This document shows positions 15,102-23,936 of a stretch of DNA of 64,000 nt, piece after piece. The notes below the pieces were generated by a model. It worked only from the letters and a program-made list of their open reading frames with translations. It was not told the origin of the DNA and did not search any database. Both the position numbers and the translations under genes were made by a program. Numbering within the stretch: position 1 is the stretch's first letter; the number at the start of each line of letters is the position of its first letter. Origin of the DNA: Candidatus Melainabacteria bacterium (GTDB taxonomy: Bacteria; Cyanobacteriota; Vampirovibrionia; Obscuribacterales; Obscuribacteraceae); the NCBI GenBank assembly GCA_003963305.1, contig RXJR01000023.1:124001-188000 (forward strand), written 5' to 3'.

Positions 15102-16691
15102 ATGAATCGAAGAGACACTCGAACCAATCGCGGATCTACGCTCGGACTTGTAGCTATGTGTGCGTTGTTAGTTATACTCGCGCTCGTAGCTGGCTTTCAA
15201 CTGATGATCTATTTTGGTAGCTCCCAGGAGCTGAAAAACTCTGTTGATGCAGGCTCTCTAAACGTTGCCATGCGCGCCACAGAAATTCGAATCCCGGCAC
15301 CACCGGTTACCGGCTATGACGATGTCGCCGACTGCAACGGACGCATCGGCATATCAAACATCAACCGAGTCTGGGGCAAAGCTTACTTAATCAATGCAAA
15401 CGCTGAGGAAATGAACAACTCCGGATATTCTACATCCGCATCGGCAGACTCGGCGAAATCTGCATACACCCTTGCCACCAAGCTAAACGATCAGCTTTAC
15501 AATGCTTTGACCAGCGGGGCTTCGGCTGATGTTCACTTCAATCAGCTAGCGGCAAATAAACCGGCAAAATTGCTAAAGAGCGGAGGTGATGTCTCGTCCA
15601 ATCACGACATCGACTGGTCCACCGCCTGCATGTACCCAGGTGAAGAGTCAAACATCAGCTTCGATCCAGCCAGTCTTCCACCTGGTGCACATCCGAATCA
15701 GATCAATATGAACAATAAGACCTATCTGCAAGGCTACAACGCGATGGATGCAAACGGCAACAAATTCGTTTTCACAACGTTTCACAGCAACGAGGCACCT
15801 CACCTGATCACGGTCGGAACATTCGAGCGAGCCAAAAATAGTACCATAGGCAGTGCCACAAATCCGATACCGAACGCATTCAAAACAGCAGGGCAGATAA
15901 ACGGAAAACTGGCTCTAAATGCAGCCGCTGCAGCAGTTGCCAACCCAATGCTCACCTATCAACTGCAACTACCTCGTGCCTATGTAGAAGTTGTAATTAC
16001 AAACCAGGCGACAGGCAAAGTACAGGGAGTTCCACTTCAACCAGTCTGGTACTCCCCCTCAACTGGAAAGAAGTTGATGATTCCGAAGAGCATACAATTA
16101 AAGCCGCCCGCTCAAGGGAAGCTGACCGCATACGGTATCCTCGGAGAGGAGTATACGGATTTGACACTGTGGGGAGCAATCCATGCGATCAAAGGAGACA
16201 AGACCACGGTGCTAAGCAAGCTATTGCAGCGAGTGCGAGAGATGCGACCGGGGTTCACAGACAGTCAGTTCAGAAAACTTCTGCAAAAGATTCCGATGCC
16301 ATCTGATGCCGCAAAGCTCTACGCATTTATTTGGTGCAACGATGGCTGCAATGCGGCTGGCAATCTCCCCGATCTACAATACGGAATGACCTGGGAAGAC
16401 GATTCGGGAGACATGCACTCTTTAAATATGCCTTCGTTCATTCCTATGACTGGCGCCGAATCGATGGCGGACGGTTCAAGCAAGGAAGTCGGCACGGAGC
16501 AAGACGAACCAAATGGACATAACACCGCATTCAGTACCATTCTCGGACCGTACCCGACAGATATACACGGCGCCGGCGAGTGGGGAGTTGTATCCTGGCA
16601 GCCCGGAACAGGCTTTAACAGCAATTTGGGCGTTGTAACCATTAACCGCACTACGAATCTCACCTTTACGGGGCTGAATCCGAACAAGTAA
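15102..16691 (+). CDS. TadG-like Flp pilus assembly protein
   Basis: 529 residues. After a basic leader, RG|STLGLV and a long hydrophobic helix (about 14-38) resemble TadG/TadE-type N-termini, here without Glu at +5. The segment FGSSQELKNSVDAGSLNVAM is typical of the TadG N-terminal region. The large remaining domain has several Cys (DWSTACMYPGEE, WCNDGCNAAG) but no recognisable von Willebrand motif. AGGA lies 10 nt before the ATG. Third gene of the pseudopilin operon. Confidence 0.72.
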   Translation: MNRRDTRTNRGSTLGLVAMCALLVILALVAGFQLMIYFGSSQELKNSVDAGSLNVAMRATEIRIPAPPVTGYDDVADCNGRIGISNINRVWGKAYLINANAEEMNNSGYSTSASADSAKSAYTLATKLNDQLYNALTSGASADVHFNQLAANKPAKLLKSGGDVSSNHDIDWSTACMYPGEESNISFDPASLPPGAHPNQINMNNKTYLQGYNAMDANGNKFVFTTFHSNEAPHLITVGTFERAKNSTIGSATNPIPNAFKTAGQINGKLALNAAAAAVANPMLTYQLQLPRAYVEVVITNQATGKVQGVPLQPVWYSPSTGKKLMIPKSIQLKPPAQGKLTAYGILGEEYTDLTLWGAIHAIKGDKTTVLSKLLQRVREMRPGFTDSQFRKLLQKIPMPSDAAKLYAFIWCNDGCNAAGNLPDLQYGMTWEDDSGDMHSLNMPSFIPMTGAESMADGSSKEVGTEQDEPNGHNTAFSTILGPYPTDIHGAGEWGVVSWQPGTGFNSNLGVVTINRTTNLTFTGLNPNK

Positions 16692-16716
16692 AACCAGGCA
16701 GAACAAAACAGACATC

Positions 16717-17496
16717 ATGCACCAAATATCAAAGCTTTCCAAGAAACTGTTAATCGCTTTCACAATCATGACTGTGACAAGTCCAGCATCAAATGCCGAA
16801 GCGAACGAATTTCAACTGGGCATGGACAACTATAGAAAACATGATTGGGAAGAAGCACTAAGTCATCTGGGCGCGGCGCTACCCGATGAATTCAATAATG
16901 CCAACTTGCACTACCACATGGCAAACTGCATGGTGCATATGAGACAAAAAGAGTCTGCGATCCGAGAATATCGCATTGCATATGCACTCGATCCCCATGG
17001 CAAAATCGGCAGCTACAGCAAACAATGCCTGTATCTCTTTGGTATCGATGCGGCTGGCTTTTTGCCCATGCCTGAAGCACCGCCAAAACTTGAGAAAGGA
17101 AAGGAAGTCGAAACATTAGCAAAGCGAGATTCAAAAGATTCAAAGGATCCAAAAGATTCCAAAGATGGAAAAGATTCAAAAGACTCAGGGCTGGCCAAAG
17201 TTGCTAAGTACGTAACAGAGGAGGATCGAGTTCGACAAAATCTGCAGGATTTGATGCAATCGAAGCCGCGTCCGGGTTCAGCACACCTACAAGAAATTGG
17301 CACCAACGTTTTTGTACGCAACTACAAAGATCCTTCCCATCAACAAACAATCGCGACAGACGCAAGAAACAAATCAGACAACAAGCCCGGTTCAAGCACA
17401 AACAACAAATCAGACAACAAGTCAGGTTCAAATGCACAAAGCAAAAGCACCGAAAAAAGTGGCGCCAAGCAAGACGCAAAGCCAAGAAGCAAGTAG
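16717..17496 (+). CDS. Exported TPR protein with low-complexity Lys/Asp/Ser tail
   Basis: 259 residues. A signal peptide (about 1-28) precedes one or two TPR units (about 30-105). A KDSKDPKDSKDG-type run lies at about 138-155, and NKSDNKPGSS-type repeats lie near the C-terminus. It lies 25 bp after the TadG-like gene and is probably part of the same operon, perhaps as an envelope assembly factor. The charged tail may bind nucleic acid or cell wall; this is only a guess. Confidence 0.65.
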   Translation: MHQISKLSKKLLIAFTIMTVTSPASNAEANEFQLGMDNYRKHDWEEALSHLGAALPDEFNNANLHYHMANCMVHMRQKESAIREYRIAYALDPHGKIGSYSKQCLYLFGIDAAGFLPMPEAPPKLEKGKEVETLAKRDSKDSKDPKDSKDGKDSKDSGLAKVAKYVTEEDRVRQNLQDLMQSKPRPGSAHLQEIGTNVFVRNYKDPSHQQTIATDARNKSDNKPGSSTNNKSDNKSGSNAQSKSTEKSGAKQDAKPRSK

Positions 17497-17550
17497 CTTA
17501 CAGCTATCCTTCCGGGGGATGAGGCACCAAATTTGAATAGATATTACGGC

Positions 17551-17566
17551 TCATCCTAAAGGCTGA
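17551..17566 (+). promoter_or_regulatory. Candidate site of the shared 16-bp palindrome (desaturase promoter)
   Basis: TCATCCTAAAGGCTGA matches 13 of 16 positions of the perfect palindrome at 51277-51292. It lies 55-70 bp upstream of the desaturase ATG, a reasonable activator or repressor position for a gene whose enzyme needs O2. Confidence 0.35.
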
Positions 17567-17620
17567 TAACAACAAATCTTGACCCGCATAGAATCCTTGC
17601 AAACGTACAAGGAAAACTAT

Positions 17621-18472
17621 ATGGCACCCTTTATTGCAGCCCTGGCCATCTTCTATGTCTATCACGCCCTCGGCATCACTGTTGGTTATCACAGACTGTT
17701 ATCGCACCGCTCGTTCAAAGTACCTAAATTAGTCGAGTACTTCATCGTTTCGGGCGCATACCTATCGCTTGAAGGCGCACCAATTTTCTGGGTGACCACC
17801 CATCGCCTTCACCACAAATACTCTGACCACAAAGGCGATCCGCACTCTCCGCTCGATGGATTCTTTCACTCCTTTGTCAAATGGATGTGGAATCCGATCG
17901 TAAAAATTTCAGATGCCGAAAGCCGACAGCTGGCACCGGACCTATACAAAGATCCTCTCTATAGATTCCTTCACTGCAAACATTCGAATCTGGACGGGCT
18001 GCTTTGCCTGGCTTGCTGCATTGCATATCGAGCGGTTATCTACTTTGTATTCGGACCAACAATTCTGTTAGCGAATCTGATCGCATCGTTCTTTGCTTTC
18101 CTCGGTCCTCTGCTTGTCAATTCTGTAGGGCATCTCAGGCAGTTCGGCTACGAAACCTATCCATGTAAAGACAACAGCCGCAACGTTTGGTTCGTAGCAA
18201 TGTTTTCGATGGGCGAAGGTTGGCATAACAATCACCACGCGTTCCCCTTTTCCGCTCGTCACGGTTTGACTCGAACCGAATTCGACCCCAGCTGGTTGGC
18301 GATCAAGCTACTGAATACAGTGGGACTGGCGAAGGACATTCTCCTTATTGGCAACGGAGAATGCGCGCGGTCAAGAGTTTCTGAAGCCATCTCCAGGAAT
18401 GATGTCAGCGAGGTAACCATCCCTGAAGATTCAAAATTGTCAACTGAAGCGACTGAACTAACACGCAAATAG
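17621..18472 (+). CDS. Acyl-CoA/acyl-lipid delta-9-type fatty acid desaturase
   Basis: 283 residues of an integral membrane di-iron desaturase that introduces a double bond into fatty acyl chains using O2 and reduced carrier. The three histidine boxes are HRLLSH, HRLHH and HNNHH, separated by paired membrane helices. The ATG at 17621 is chosen because AAGGA lies 7 nt upstream; an upstream TTG at 17579 lacks this. The gene follows the pseudopilin operon but has its own leader containing a copy of the island palindrome. Confidence 0.9.
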   Translation: MAPFIAALAIFYVYHALGITVGYHRLLSHRSFKVPKLVEYFIVSGAYLSLEGAPIFWVTTHRLHHKYSDHKGDPHSPLDGFFHSFVKWMWNPIVKISDAESRQLAPDLYKDPLYRFLHCKHSNLDGLLCLACCIAYRAVIYFVFGPTILLANLIASFFAFLGPLLVNSVGHLRQFGYETYPCKDNSRNVWFVAMFSMGEGWHNNHHAFPFSARHGLTRTEFDPSWLAIKLLNTVGLAKDILLIGNGECARSRVSEAISRNDVSEVTIPEDSKLSTEATELTRK

Positions 18473-18505
18473 CATTCAATAAAAGCAGACTAATCGGAGT
18501 TCAAA

Positions 18506-19666
18506 GTGGACACAGCTACACCAATCCCAAATTATCAACCATTGCCTTTTCCGCTTCCGGTTTGGCTAATGCAGACACTTTTGGTGCTCGGGTTCTTCCT
18601 GCATGCTCTGCCGATGAACGTCATCCTGGGTGGCGGGTTCATTTGCGCAGTGCTGTTTGCGATGTCAAAAGACAAGAAGTCATACCAGTTCCGCGCCGCC
18701 AAAGCGCTCGCTGTGTCTCTGCCCGTGTTTATTTCGTTTGCAGTGACCCAGGGAATCGTACCGCTTCTATTCCTGCAATTGCTTTACGGTCCAGCATTCT
18801 ACACTTCATCTATTTTGATGGCTGTGCCCTGGATTTGCTTATTGCTAGTCGTAATGACGTCTTACTACCTGTCGTACATAACTATTTACAGGGTGCTTCG
18901 TAAAGATGACGACGGTGTTGCCACCAGAGCGGCAATGATACTACTGGTAATGGCAATTGGTTTTGCCATCGTCGGGTACGTTTTCAGCAACAACATGACA
19001 CTCATGCTCAGCCCGGAAAAGTGGCTGACGATGTATCAAGCCAGTCCGAACGGACTCAACCTGAACAACTCCGAACCGTCATTGCATGCTCGTTACCTGC
19101 ACTTCTTCATATCCGCGTTTGCCGTGGCAGGAATGACACTGGGATGTTTCGGACTTTTCGTAAAACATGACGAGCAGTACTCGCAATGGCTCATTAAGAC
19201 AGGGTCCAAAATCTTCGTTGCTGCAACAGTTATTCAGATTCCAGTTGGACTCTGGTTCCTAAAATCCATTCCAGCACAGTTTGCAGCAAACTTTATGGGC
19301 GCAGACAAAATAGCCTCGCTGGTATTCGCGGCTTCCATGGCCCTGATGATTGTTGCGCTGCTGGCCTCGTGCATAGCTGCTGTAAGCGCCAACCGCATGG
19401 CATTTCTGGGAGGGTTGATCGCCAACGCACTGCTCATCCTGGCGATGATCGTGAACAGACATCAACTCAGACTTTTTCATCTGCAAAATTATGTCAAACC
19501 AGATTCGATATCTGTTTCAACTCAATGGGATCTTCTGGCGATCTTTCTAGTTTCGACAGTTGCGCTCATCTTTTATCTGGTCTGGCTGTGCAAGCTCGTC
19601 TACCGCGCTCTCATGCCTCAAAAAGAGTCCGCAGCACCACTGTTAGTAGGAATGCCCAATGACTGA
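18506..19666 (+). CDS. CydA-like (bd-superfamily-related) polytopic membrane protein, paralogue 1
   Basis: 386 residues with about nine transmembrane helices. It is visibly related to the protein at 21438-22844. Shared features are the LGGG/VGGG end of helix 1 with a preceding His (FFLHAL here, IIHVFISH there), an L-T-x-M-L-S/T-P-x-x-W-L segment, a P-S-L-x-x-R segment and an IWFL/LWFL-K/T helix. That places both in the bd-type CydA-like fold; heme content is inferred. GTG start with GGAG upstream. It overlaps the Rieske gene by 8 bp. It is probably a membrane subunit of a Rieske/cytochrome b complex. Confidence 0.65.
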   Translation: MDTATPIPNYQPLPFPLPVWLMQTLLVLGFFLHALPMNVILGGGFICAVLFAMSKDKKSYQFRAAKALAVSLPVFISFAVTQGIVPLLFLQLLYGPAFYTSSILMAVPWICLLLVVMTSYYLSYITIYRVLRKDDDGVATRAAMILLVMAIGFAIVGYVFSNNMTLMLSPEKWLTMYQASPNGLNLNNSEPSLHARYLHFFISAFAVAGMTLGCFGLFVKHDEQYSQWLIKTGSKIFVAATVIQIPVGLWFLKSIPAQFAANFMGADKIASLVFAASMALMIVALLASCIAAVSANRMAFLGGLIANALLILAMIVNRHQLRLFHLQNYVKPDSISVSTQWDLLAIFLVSTVALIFYLVWLCKLVYRALMPQKESAAPLLVGMPND

Positions 19667-20330
19667 AGACACTAAAAAAGCAACTGCAGAATCCGCAGAA
19701 ACTACAGCCGCTACTGCCGGCGCAGAAGCTACTGCCAGCTCAGAAGCTGCCGCAACGGCAGAAAGTAAAGCCACTGGCGGTGCAGAGACTGCAGCAACCG
19801 CAGTTTTGTCCGAAAGCAGCAAAGACGAATGCGAATGTACCAAAAAGTGTGAGGGTTGCCCTTCCGCCGGACATGACGATGACGACGTGCCGCCGATGAC
19901 GAGAAGCGACTTCACGCGCACACTCTTCGCTCTGGTGGCATTGACCTGGGGCGGTCTGACCTCCTTTCCCATTTTCATGTACCTGAATCCACCCGCCAGC
20001 GACCAGGAAGAACACTCGAAGGTAACAAGCATCGAAGTTTGCAAAGTCGCCGATCTGCCGCCTGGAACCGGCAAGAATTTCCGCTTCGGATCATTCCCCG
20101 CCATCCTCATTTGCACAGAAGACAAACAACTGCACGCATTCAAAGCGATTTGCACCCACCTTGGTTGCACTGTGCAGTTCCGCGCGGATAAACAGAACGT
20201 CTACTGCGCCTGCCACGGAGGAGAATACGATGCTGCGACCGGAAAGAATATTGCCGGTCCGCCGCCCAAGCCTTTAACGGCACTAAAAGCCGAAGTCAAA
20301 GACGGCAAAATTATAGTTTCACTTGCGTAA
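19659..20330 (+). CDS. Rieske [2Fe-2S] protein of a cytochrome bc/b6f-type complex
   Basis: 223 residues. An unusual Ala/Thr/Glu-rich N-terminus (1-50) leads to a Cys cluster (ECECTKKCEGCPSAG) and an acidic run. One transmembrane helix follows (about 85-108), then the Rieske domain with CTHLGC and CACHGG as cluster ligands. The canonical second motif is CPCHGS; the Ser that raises the redox potential is Gly here, which suggests a low-potential (menaquinone-type) centre. It accepts electrons from quinol at cytochrome b, whose gene follows 19 bp downstream. Confidence 0.92.
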   Translation: MTEDTKKATAESAETTAATAGAEATASSEAAATAESKATGGAETAATAVLSESSKDECECTKKCEGCPSAGHDDDDVPPMTRSDFTRTLFALVALTWGGLTSFPIFMYLNPPASDQEEHSKVTSIEVCKVADLPPGTGKNFRFGSFPAILICTEDKQLHAFKAICTHLGCTVQFRADKQNVYCACHGGEYDAATGKNIAGPPPKPLTALKAEVKDGKIIVSLA

Positions 20331-20349
20331 AGGATGGACGGTCAGAATC

Positions 20350-21441
20350 ATGGTTTACAATCCCATCGTCAGTTCCAAAAACAGCATCGAGCAGTTCTTG
20401 AAAGAGCGCTTGCCTGTTGCGGAGATGTCTGAACTGGCTGAAAAGAAAAAAGTTCCCATTCACAAGCACTCTATCTGGTACTACATGGGTGGTATCGCAG
20501 GCATTCTGCTCGGCATCCAGATAGTCACAGGCATCCTCTTGATGGTTTACTACGTTCCTGAGCTGAATGCCGCTCATGCGAGCATTCTTAAAATCAACTC
20601 GCAAGTCACCTTTGGCTGGTTCATTCGCTCGCTTCATAGCTGGAGCGCCAATGCCATGATCTTTGTAGTGATCGTACATCTCTTCAGCACTTACTTTATG
20701 AAGGCATATCGAAAGCCGCGTGAAATCACCTGGTTTTCCGGTCTGGCACTGCTGGGACTTTGCCTCGCATTCGGTTTTACCGGATACCTGTTGCCGTGGG
20801 ATGACGTTTCATTCTTTGCCACCAAAATCGGTCTGGACGTAGCATCGAAAGTGCCGCTGATTGGCGATTTCCTCGCTCATGCTTTGCGCGGCGGTGACAC
20901 AGTTTCGCAAAACACCATTTCAAGGTTTTTCATGATTCACGTGGCGGTGCTGCCGGCAATTTTGCTTGTTGCAATGGGCGCGCATCTTCTCATGGTGCAG
21001 TTCCATGGCATCTCAGAACCCGACTTCTTCAAGAAGCTGCCAGATGCCAAAAAGACTTACGAGAAGTTTTTCCCGCAATTCTTCTATAAAGACATTCTGG
21101 TCTGGATTCTGGCTGTCAATGTCCTTTTCATCCTGACCATGTTGAGCCCATGGGGAATCGGTCCAGAAGCCGATCCATTCGCAGCCGCACCAATCGGCAT
21201 CAAACCCGAATGGTATTTCCTGGCGCCATTCCAATTCCTGAAGATGATACCGGCCATGATTGGACCAATCGAGGGAGAGCTAGCAGGAATAGCTGTGATG
21301 TCGTTGGTCGCTCTGGCGATGATCTTCGTCCCCTTCTACGACACAGGGGAGTCCAAAACTCGTTCTAACATTGCCACTGCTTTTGGTGCAGCAATTCTAA
21401 TTGGCGCAGTCGTCTTAACATTAATGGGAGCACTATCATGA
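20350..21441 (+). CDS. Cytochrome b, b6-type spacing, fused to subunit-IV-like part
   Basis: 363 residues. Helix B has SLHSW...VIVH with 13 residues between its two histidines. Helix D has MIHVAV...MGAH with 14 residues between, the cytochrome b6 signature (13 in bc1). The GYLLPWD quinol-site motif and PEWYFLAPF (the PEWY motif, normally in subunit IV) are both present, so b6 and IV are one chain. The cysteine that binds heme ci in plant/cyanobacterial b6 is replaced. The ATG at 20350 is chosen over an upstream TTG that overlaps the Rieske stop. It overlaps the next gene by ATGA. Confidence 0.93.
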   Translation: MVYNPIVSSKNSIEQFLKERLPVAEMSELAEKKKVPIHKHSIWYYMGGIAGILLGIQIVTGILLMVYYVPELNAAHASILKINSQVTFGWFIRSLHSWSANAMIFVVIVHLFSTYFMKAYRKPREITWFSGLALLGLCLAFGFTGYLLPWDDVSFFATKIGLDVASKVPLIGDFLAHALRGGDTVSQNTISRFFMIHVAVLPAILLVAMGAHLLMVQFHGISEPDFFKKLPDAKKTYEKFFPQFFYKDILVWILAVNVLFILTMLSPWGIGPEADPFAAAPIGIKPEWYFLAPFQFLKMIPAMIGPIEGELAGIAVMSLVALAMIFVPFYDTGESKTRSNIATAFGAAILIGAVVLTLMGALS

Positions 21442-22844
21442 ACTATCCGCTCTGGGTCGTACCAACCCTTGGTGGAACCTGGGTTATAGGAATTATCTCC
21501 ATTATTCACGTCTTCATCTCGCACTTCGCAGTGGGCGGTGGAATATTCCTGGCCGTGGCAGAGAACCTGGCTTACAAAAAACAAGATGACAAAATGTACG
21601 ACTTCTTGAAGCGACATTCGAGATTCTTCGTTCTCTTAACCACCGTAGCAGGGGCCGTAACTGGAGTCGGTATCTGGTTTTCAGTCAGCCTTGTCAGCCC
21701 GGACGGACTGGCGTCATTGATCCAAAGTTTCACGCTGGCTTGGGCGGAAGAGTATCTGTTCTTCGTTGCTGAGATTGCCACAGCAATTGCGTACTACTAC
21801 ACCTGGGACAAGATCACCAAGAAACAACACCTGCTTCTAGCCAACCTTTATGCAGTGTTTTCAGTCTTCACGCTCGTCATCATCAATGGCATTTTGACAT
21901 TCATGCTCACGCCAAGCCGCTGGCTGGAAACTCACAACTGGCTTGACGGGGTATTCAACGCAACTTACTGGCCATCGCTGGCAGTGAGACTCCTGATCAT
22001 GCTTGCAATCGCCGGAATGTACGCGCTGGTAACATCTTCGAGAATCGAAGAAACAAGATTTCGTGTGTTCATGGTGCGTTATTGCGCCAAATGGCTGTTG
22101 CCTGTGTTCTTCCTCGGTCCGATCTGCACCATCTGGTTCCTCACTCAGGTACCCCAATCTACTCTCACCACAATCTTCACCGGCATTCAAAACTCCGGTG
22201 TGGGCAACTTCTCGATTCTGGCACGGGCGCTTTATACCAGCCTAGTCCTTTCAGGAACGATTCTTCTCTTTGCATTCTTTGGACCGTACCTCAATCCGAA
22301 GGGATTTACGTTTCGCATCGCACTGCTGTTCATGATTTGTGGACTGGCTGCAACCGGAACAACTGAGTGGATGCGCGAGATGTTGCGAAAGCCATATGTG
22401 ATTTATGGCTACATGTACTCAAACGGCATCCATAAAGATCAAATCGCTGATCTGCAGAAAGCCGGATTTCTCTCCCAGGGTGTCTGGGCGCATGCGCTGA
22501 CTGAAGGCAATGCCGATGACGTCAAAAAAGGCGAAATGATTTTCCGCTATCAGTGTATGGCATGCCACACAGAAACAGGCTACCGGAGCATGCGTAAGCT
22601 GCTTGGTTCGCGTGATGAAGAAGCGATCTGCAATTTCTTGCAAATCCTGAAAGAAACAGACAAAACAAAAAACAACTACGCCAATATTATGCCACCGCTA
22701 GCAGTGACAGAACCGGAGCTGAAATATCTGGCAAAATATCTCGCCACCATCAATGACAATGGGAAGCTCGAAACGGCACACAAGTTTAACTCCAAACCTG
22801 TGCTCGTACAGAGCACAGCCAAACAGGGCGACAACTTGCACTGA
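21438..22844 (+). CDS. CydA-like membrane subunit fused to a C-terminal cytochrome c domain, paralogue 2
   Basis: 468 residues. About nine transmembrane helices (1-345) are of CydA-like type, with histidines in helix 1 (IIHVFISHF). A C-terminal c-type heme domain follows (about 360-455) with CMACH. The start overlaps the cytochrome b stop. The heme c could serve as the missing cytochrome c1/f of the complex and hand electrons to the bd-like module. Whether O2 is reduced is unknown. No CydB is present; the paralogue at 18506 may take that place. Last gene of the operon, followed by a strong hairpin. Confidence 0.75.
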   Translation: MNYPLWVVPTLGGTWVIGIISIIHVFISHFAVGGGIFLAVAENLAYKKQDDKMYDFLKRHSRFFVLLTTVAGAVTGVGIWFSVSLVSPDGLASLIQSFTLAWAEEYLFFVAEIATAIAYYYTWDKITKKQHLLLANLYAVFSVFTLVIINGILTFMLTPSRWLETHNWLDGVFNATYWPSLAVRLLIMLAIAGMYALVTSSRIEETRFRVFMVRYCAKWLLPVFFLGPICTIWFLTQVPQSTLTTIFTGIQNSGVGNFSILARALYTSLVLSGTILLFAFFGPYLNPKGFTFRIALLFMICGLAATGTTEWMREMLRKPYVIYGYMYSNGIHKDQIADLQKAGFLSQGVWAHALTEGNADDVKKGEMIFRYQCMACHTETGYRSMRKLLGSRDEEAICNFLQILKETDKTKNNYANIMPPLAVTEPELKYLAKYLATINDNGKLETAHKFNSKPVLVQSTAKQGDNLH

Positions 22845-22942
22845 GAAATCAGAGATAGCGGCGCAGACAAGTTGCACAAAGGAAACTCTGAGAACTTGCA
22901 CTGCCCCAAAAGTCAGCAAGTCTGCACTGCGAACATAAACTA

Positions 22943-22970
22943 CGAGCCTGGTCGCTAAAAACCAGGCTCG
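22943..22970. terminator. Bidirectional terminator hairpin
   Basis: The 10-bp perfect stem CGAGCCTGGT / ACCAGGCTCG has an 8-nt loop. It lies between the convergent respiratory operon and the Spy-like gene. T-runs are short on both sides. Confidence 0.7.
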
Positions 22971-22992
22971 CAATCTTTCGCTGTCAAACTAG

Positions 22993-23814
22993 TTAGCTAA
23001 AAGGCATGGCGTCTTCCGGAGGAGGCGCAGCCTGCGGTCCAGGCGGAACGGGCAAGGCACCCCTTGGTCCACGACCAGGCTTCGAGCCCATTCCTTCAGG
23101 CCGCAATCCTGGAGGAACACCCATCATCGGCGGAGGACCGAAAAGATGGGGTGGGGGTGGCCCAAAGCCTGGCGGAACACAAGTGGGCGACAGTCCAGGT
23201 CCAGGAGGTGGTGGACCGCCAAAACCCATGTCAGCACCAAAAGCAGCATCGAGAAGCAGATGTTTGCGCATCCTTTCTTTTGCTTCGGCAGGCATGCCAT
23301 CAGTTACGTCTAGCTGAAAAGTCAGCCTGCTGTTAGCAATATCAGCTTGAACATTATTGATGCGAGTTTGCAACTGCATCACCTGAGCACGGTCAATAGA
23401 TGTCTTCGCCATCGCCAGCTTCTGTTGTCTCTGCAATGAACGAAGCTCAAGCATTTTGGGCGCCAGGCTGTCTTCCAACTTTCCCTTCAGCTCAGCCAGA
23501 CGCAAAAGCTCAGCTTCACTCAGTCTGGGCGGACCGTCCGAGCGGTCGGGTCTGGCCTCGCTGGAGCCTTCATTTAAGGTCAACTTCAACTTCGTTAGAG
23601 ATTTGCGTGCCGACGCATTTTTGACGGATTCCTTTGTCCCGTAGAACTTTGACTCAGACCGCTTTGGCTGACTCAACTTTGACTCAGAGAACTTTGACTC
23701 AGAGACCTTTGGCTCAGACACCTTGCTCGCGCCAGATTCAGCATGACACGGCAAAAGATTCAGGCTGCCAGCCACGATCGCAACTTGTAGAAAAAGGGTC
23801 TTTTGCGAAATCAT
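22993..23814 (-). CDS. Spy/CpxP-like periplasmic protein with Ser/Lys repeats and Pro/Gly-rich tail
   Basis: 273 residues. A signal peptide (1-25) is followed by short SExKxSESK-type repeats (30-60). A helical core at about 90-185 (long charged helices, LRSLQRQQKLAM, MPAEAKERMRKHLL) resembles Spy/CpxP/zinc-resistance-associated proteins, and the rest is a Pro/Gly-rich tail to the end. In enterobacteria such proteins buffer misfolded periplasmic proteins and are Cpx-controlled. Three 10-bp-spaced TTCYTT repeats upstream resemble those before the Cpx-like operon at 10.9 kb. GAGGAG precedes the ATG. Confidence 0.6.
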   Translation of the reverse strand: MISQKTLFLQVAIVAGSLNLLPCHAESGASKVSEPKVSESKFSESKLSQPKRSESKFYGTKESVKNASARKSLTKLKLTLNEGSSEARPDRSDGPPRLSEAELLRLAELKGKLEDSLAPKMLELRSLQRQQKLAMAKTSIDRAQVMQLQTRINNVQADIANSRLTFQLDVTDGMPAEAKERMRKHLLLDAAFGADMGFGGPPPPGPGLSPTCVPPGFGPPPPHLFGPPPMMGVPPGLRPEGMGSKPGRGPRGALPVPPGPQAAPPPEDAMPFS

Positions 23815-23883
23815 CAGTGCTCCTCACATCGACTGCTACCATTGAAAAGCAAGCGCGTAAAGTCATGATGAAAGTGCTGCGAA

Positions 23884-23915
23884 GAACGTTAAGGAACGCC
23901 AAAGAATTGTAAAAG
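23884..23915 (-). promoter_or_regulatory. Three 10-bp-spaced direct repeats upstream of the Spy-like gene
   Basis: On the minus strand TTCTTTGGCG, TTCCTTAACG and TTCTTCGCAG follow one another in helical phase, 70-100 bp before the start codon. This is the geometry of OmpR/CpxR-type boxes and is similar to the half-sites at 10907-10944. Confidence 0.35.
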
Positions 23916-23936
23916 CGAGATTAGCGAAGGCGCTTC

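Noticed and set aside
15281-15300. TTCGAATCCC string resembling a tRNA T-arm
   Set aside because: It lies inside the TadG-like coding frame and no acceptor or anticodon arms can be built around it. No tRNA was found in the window.
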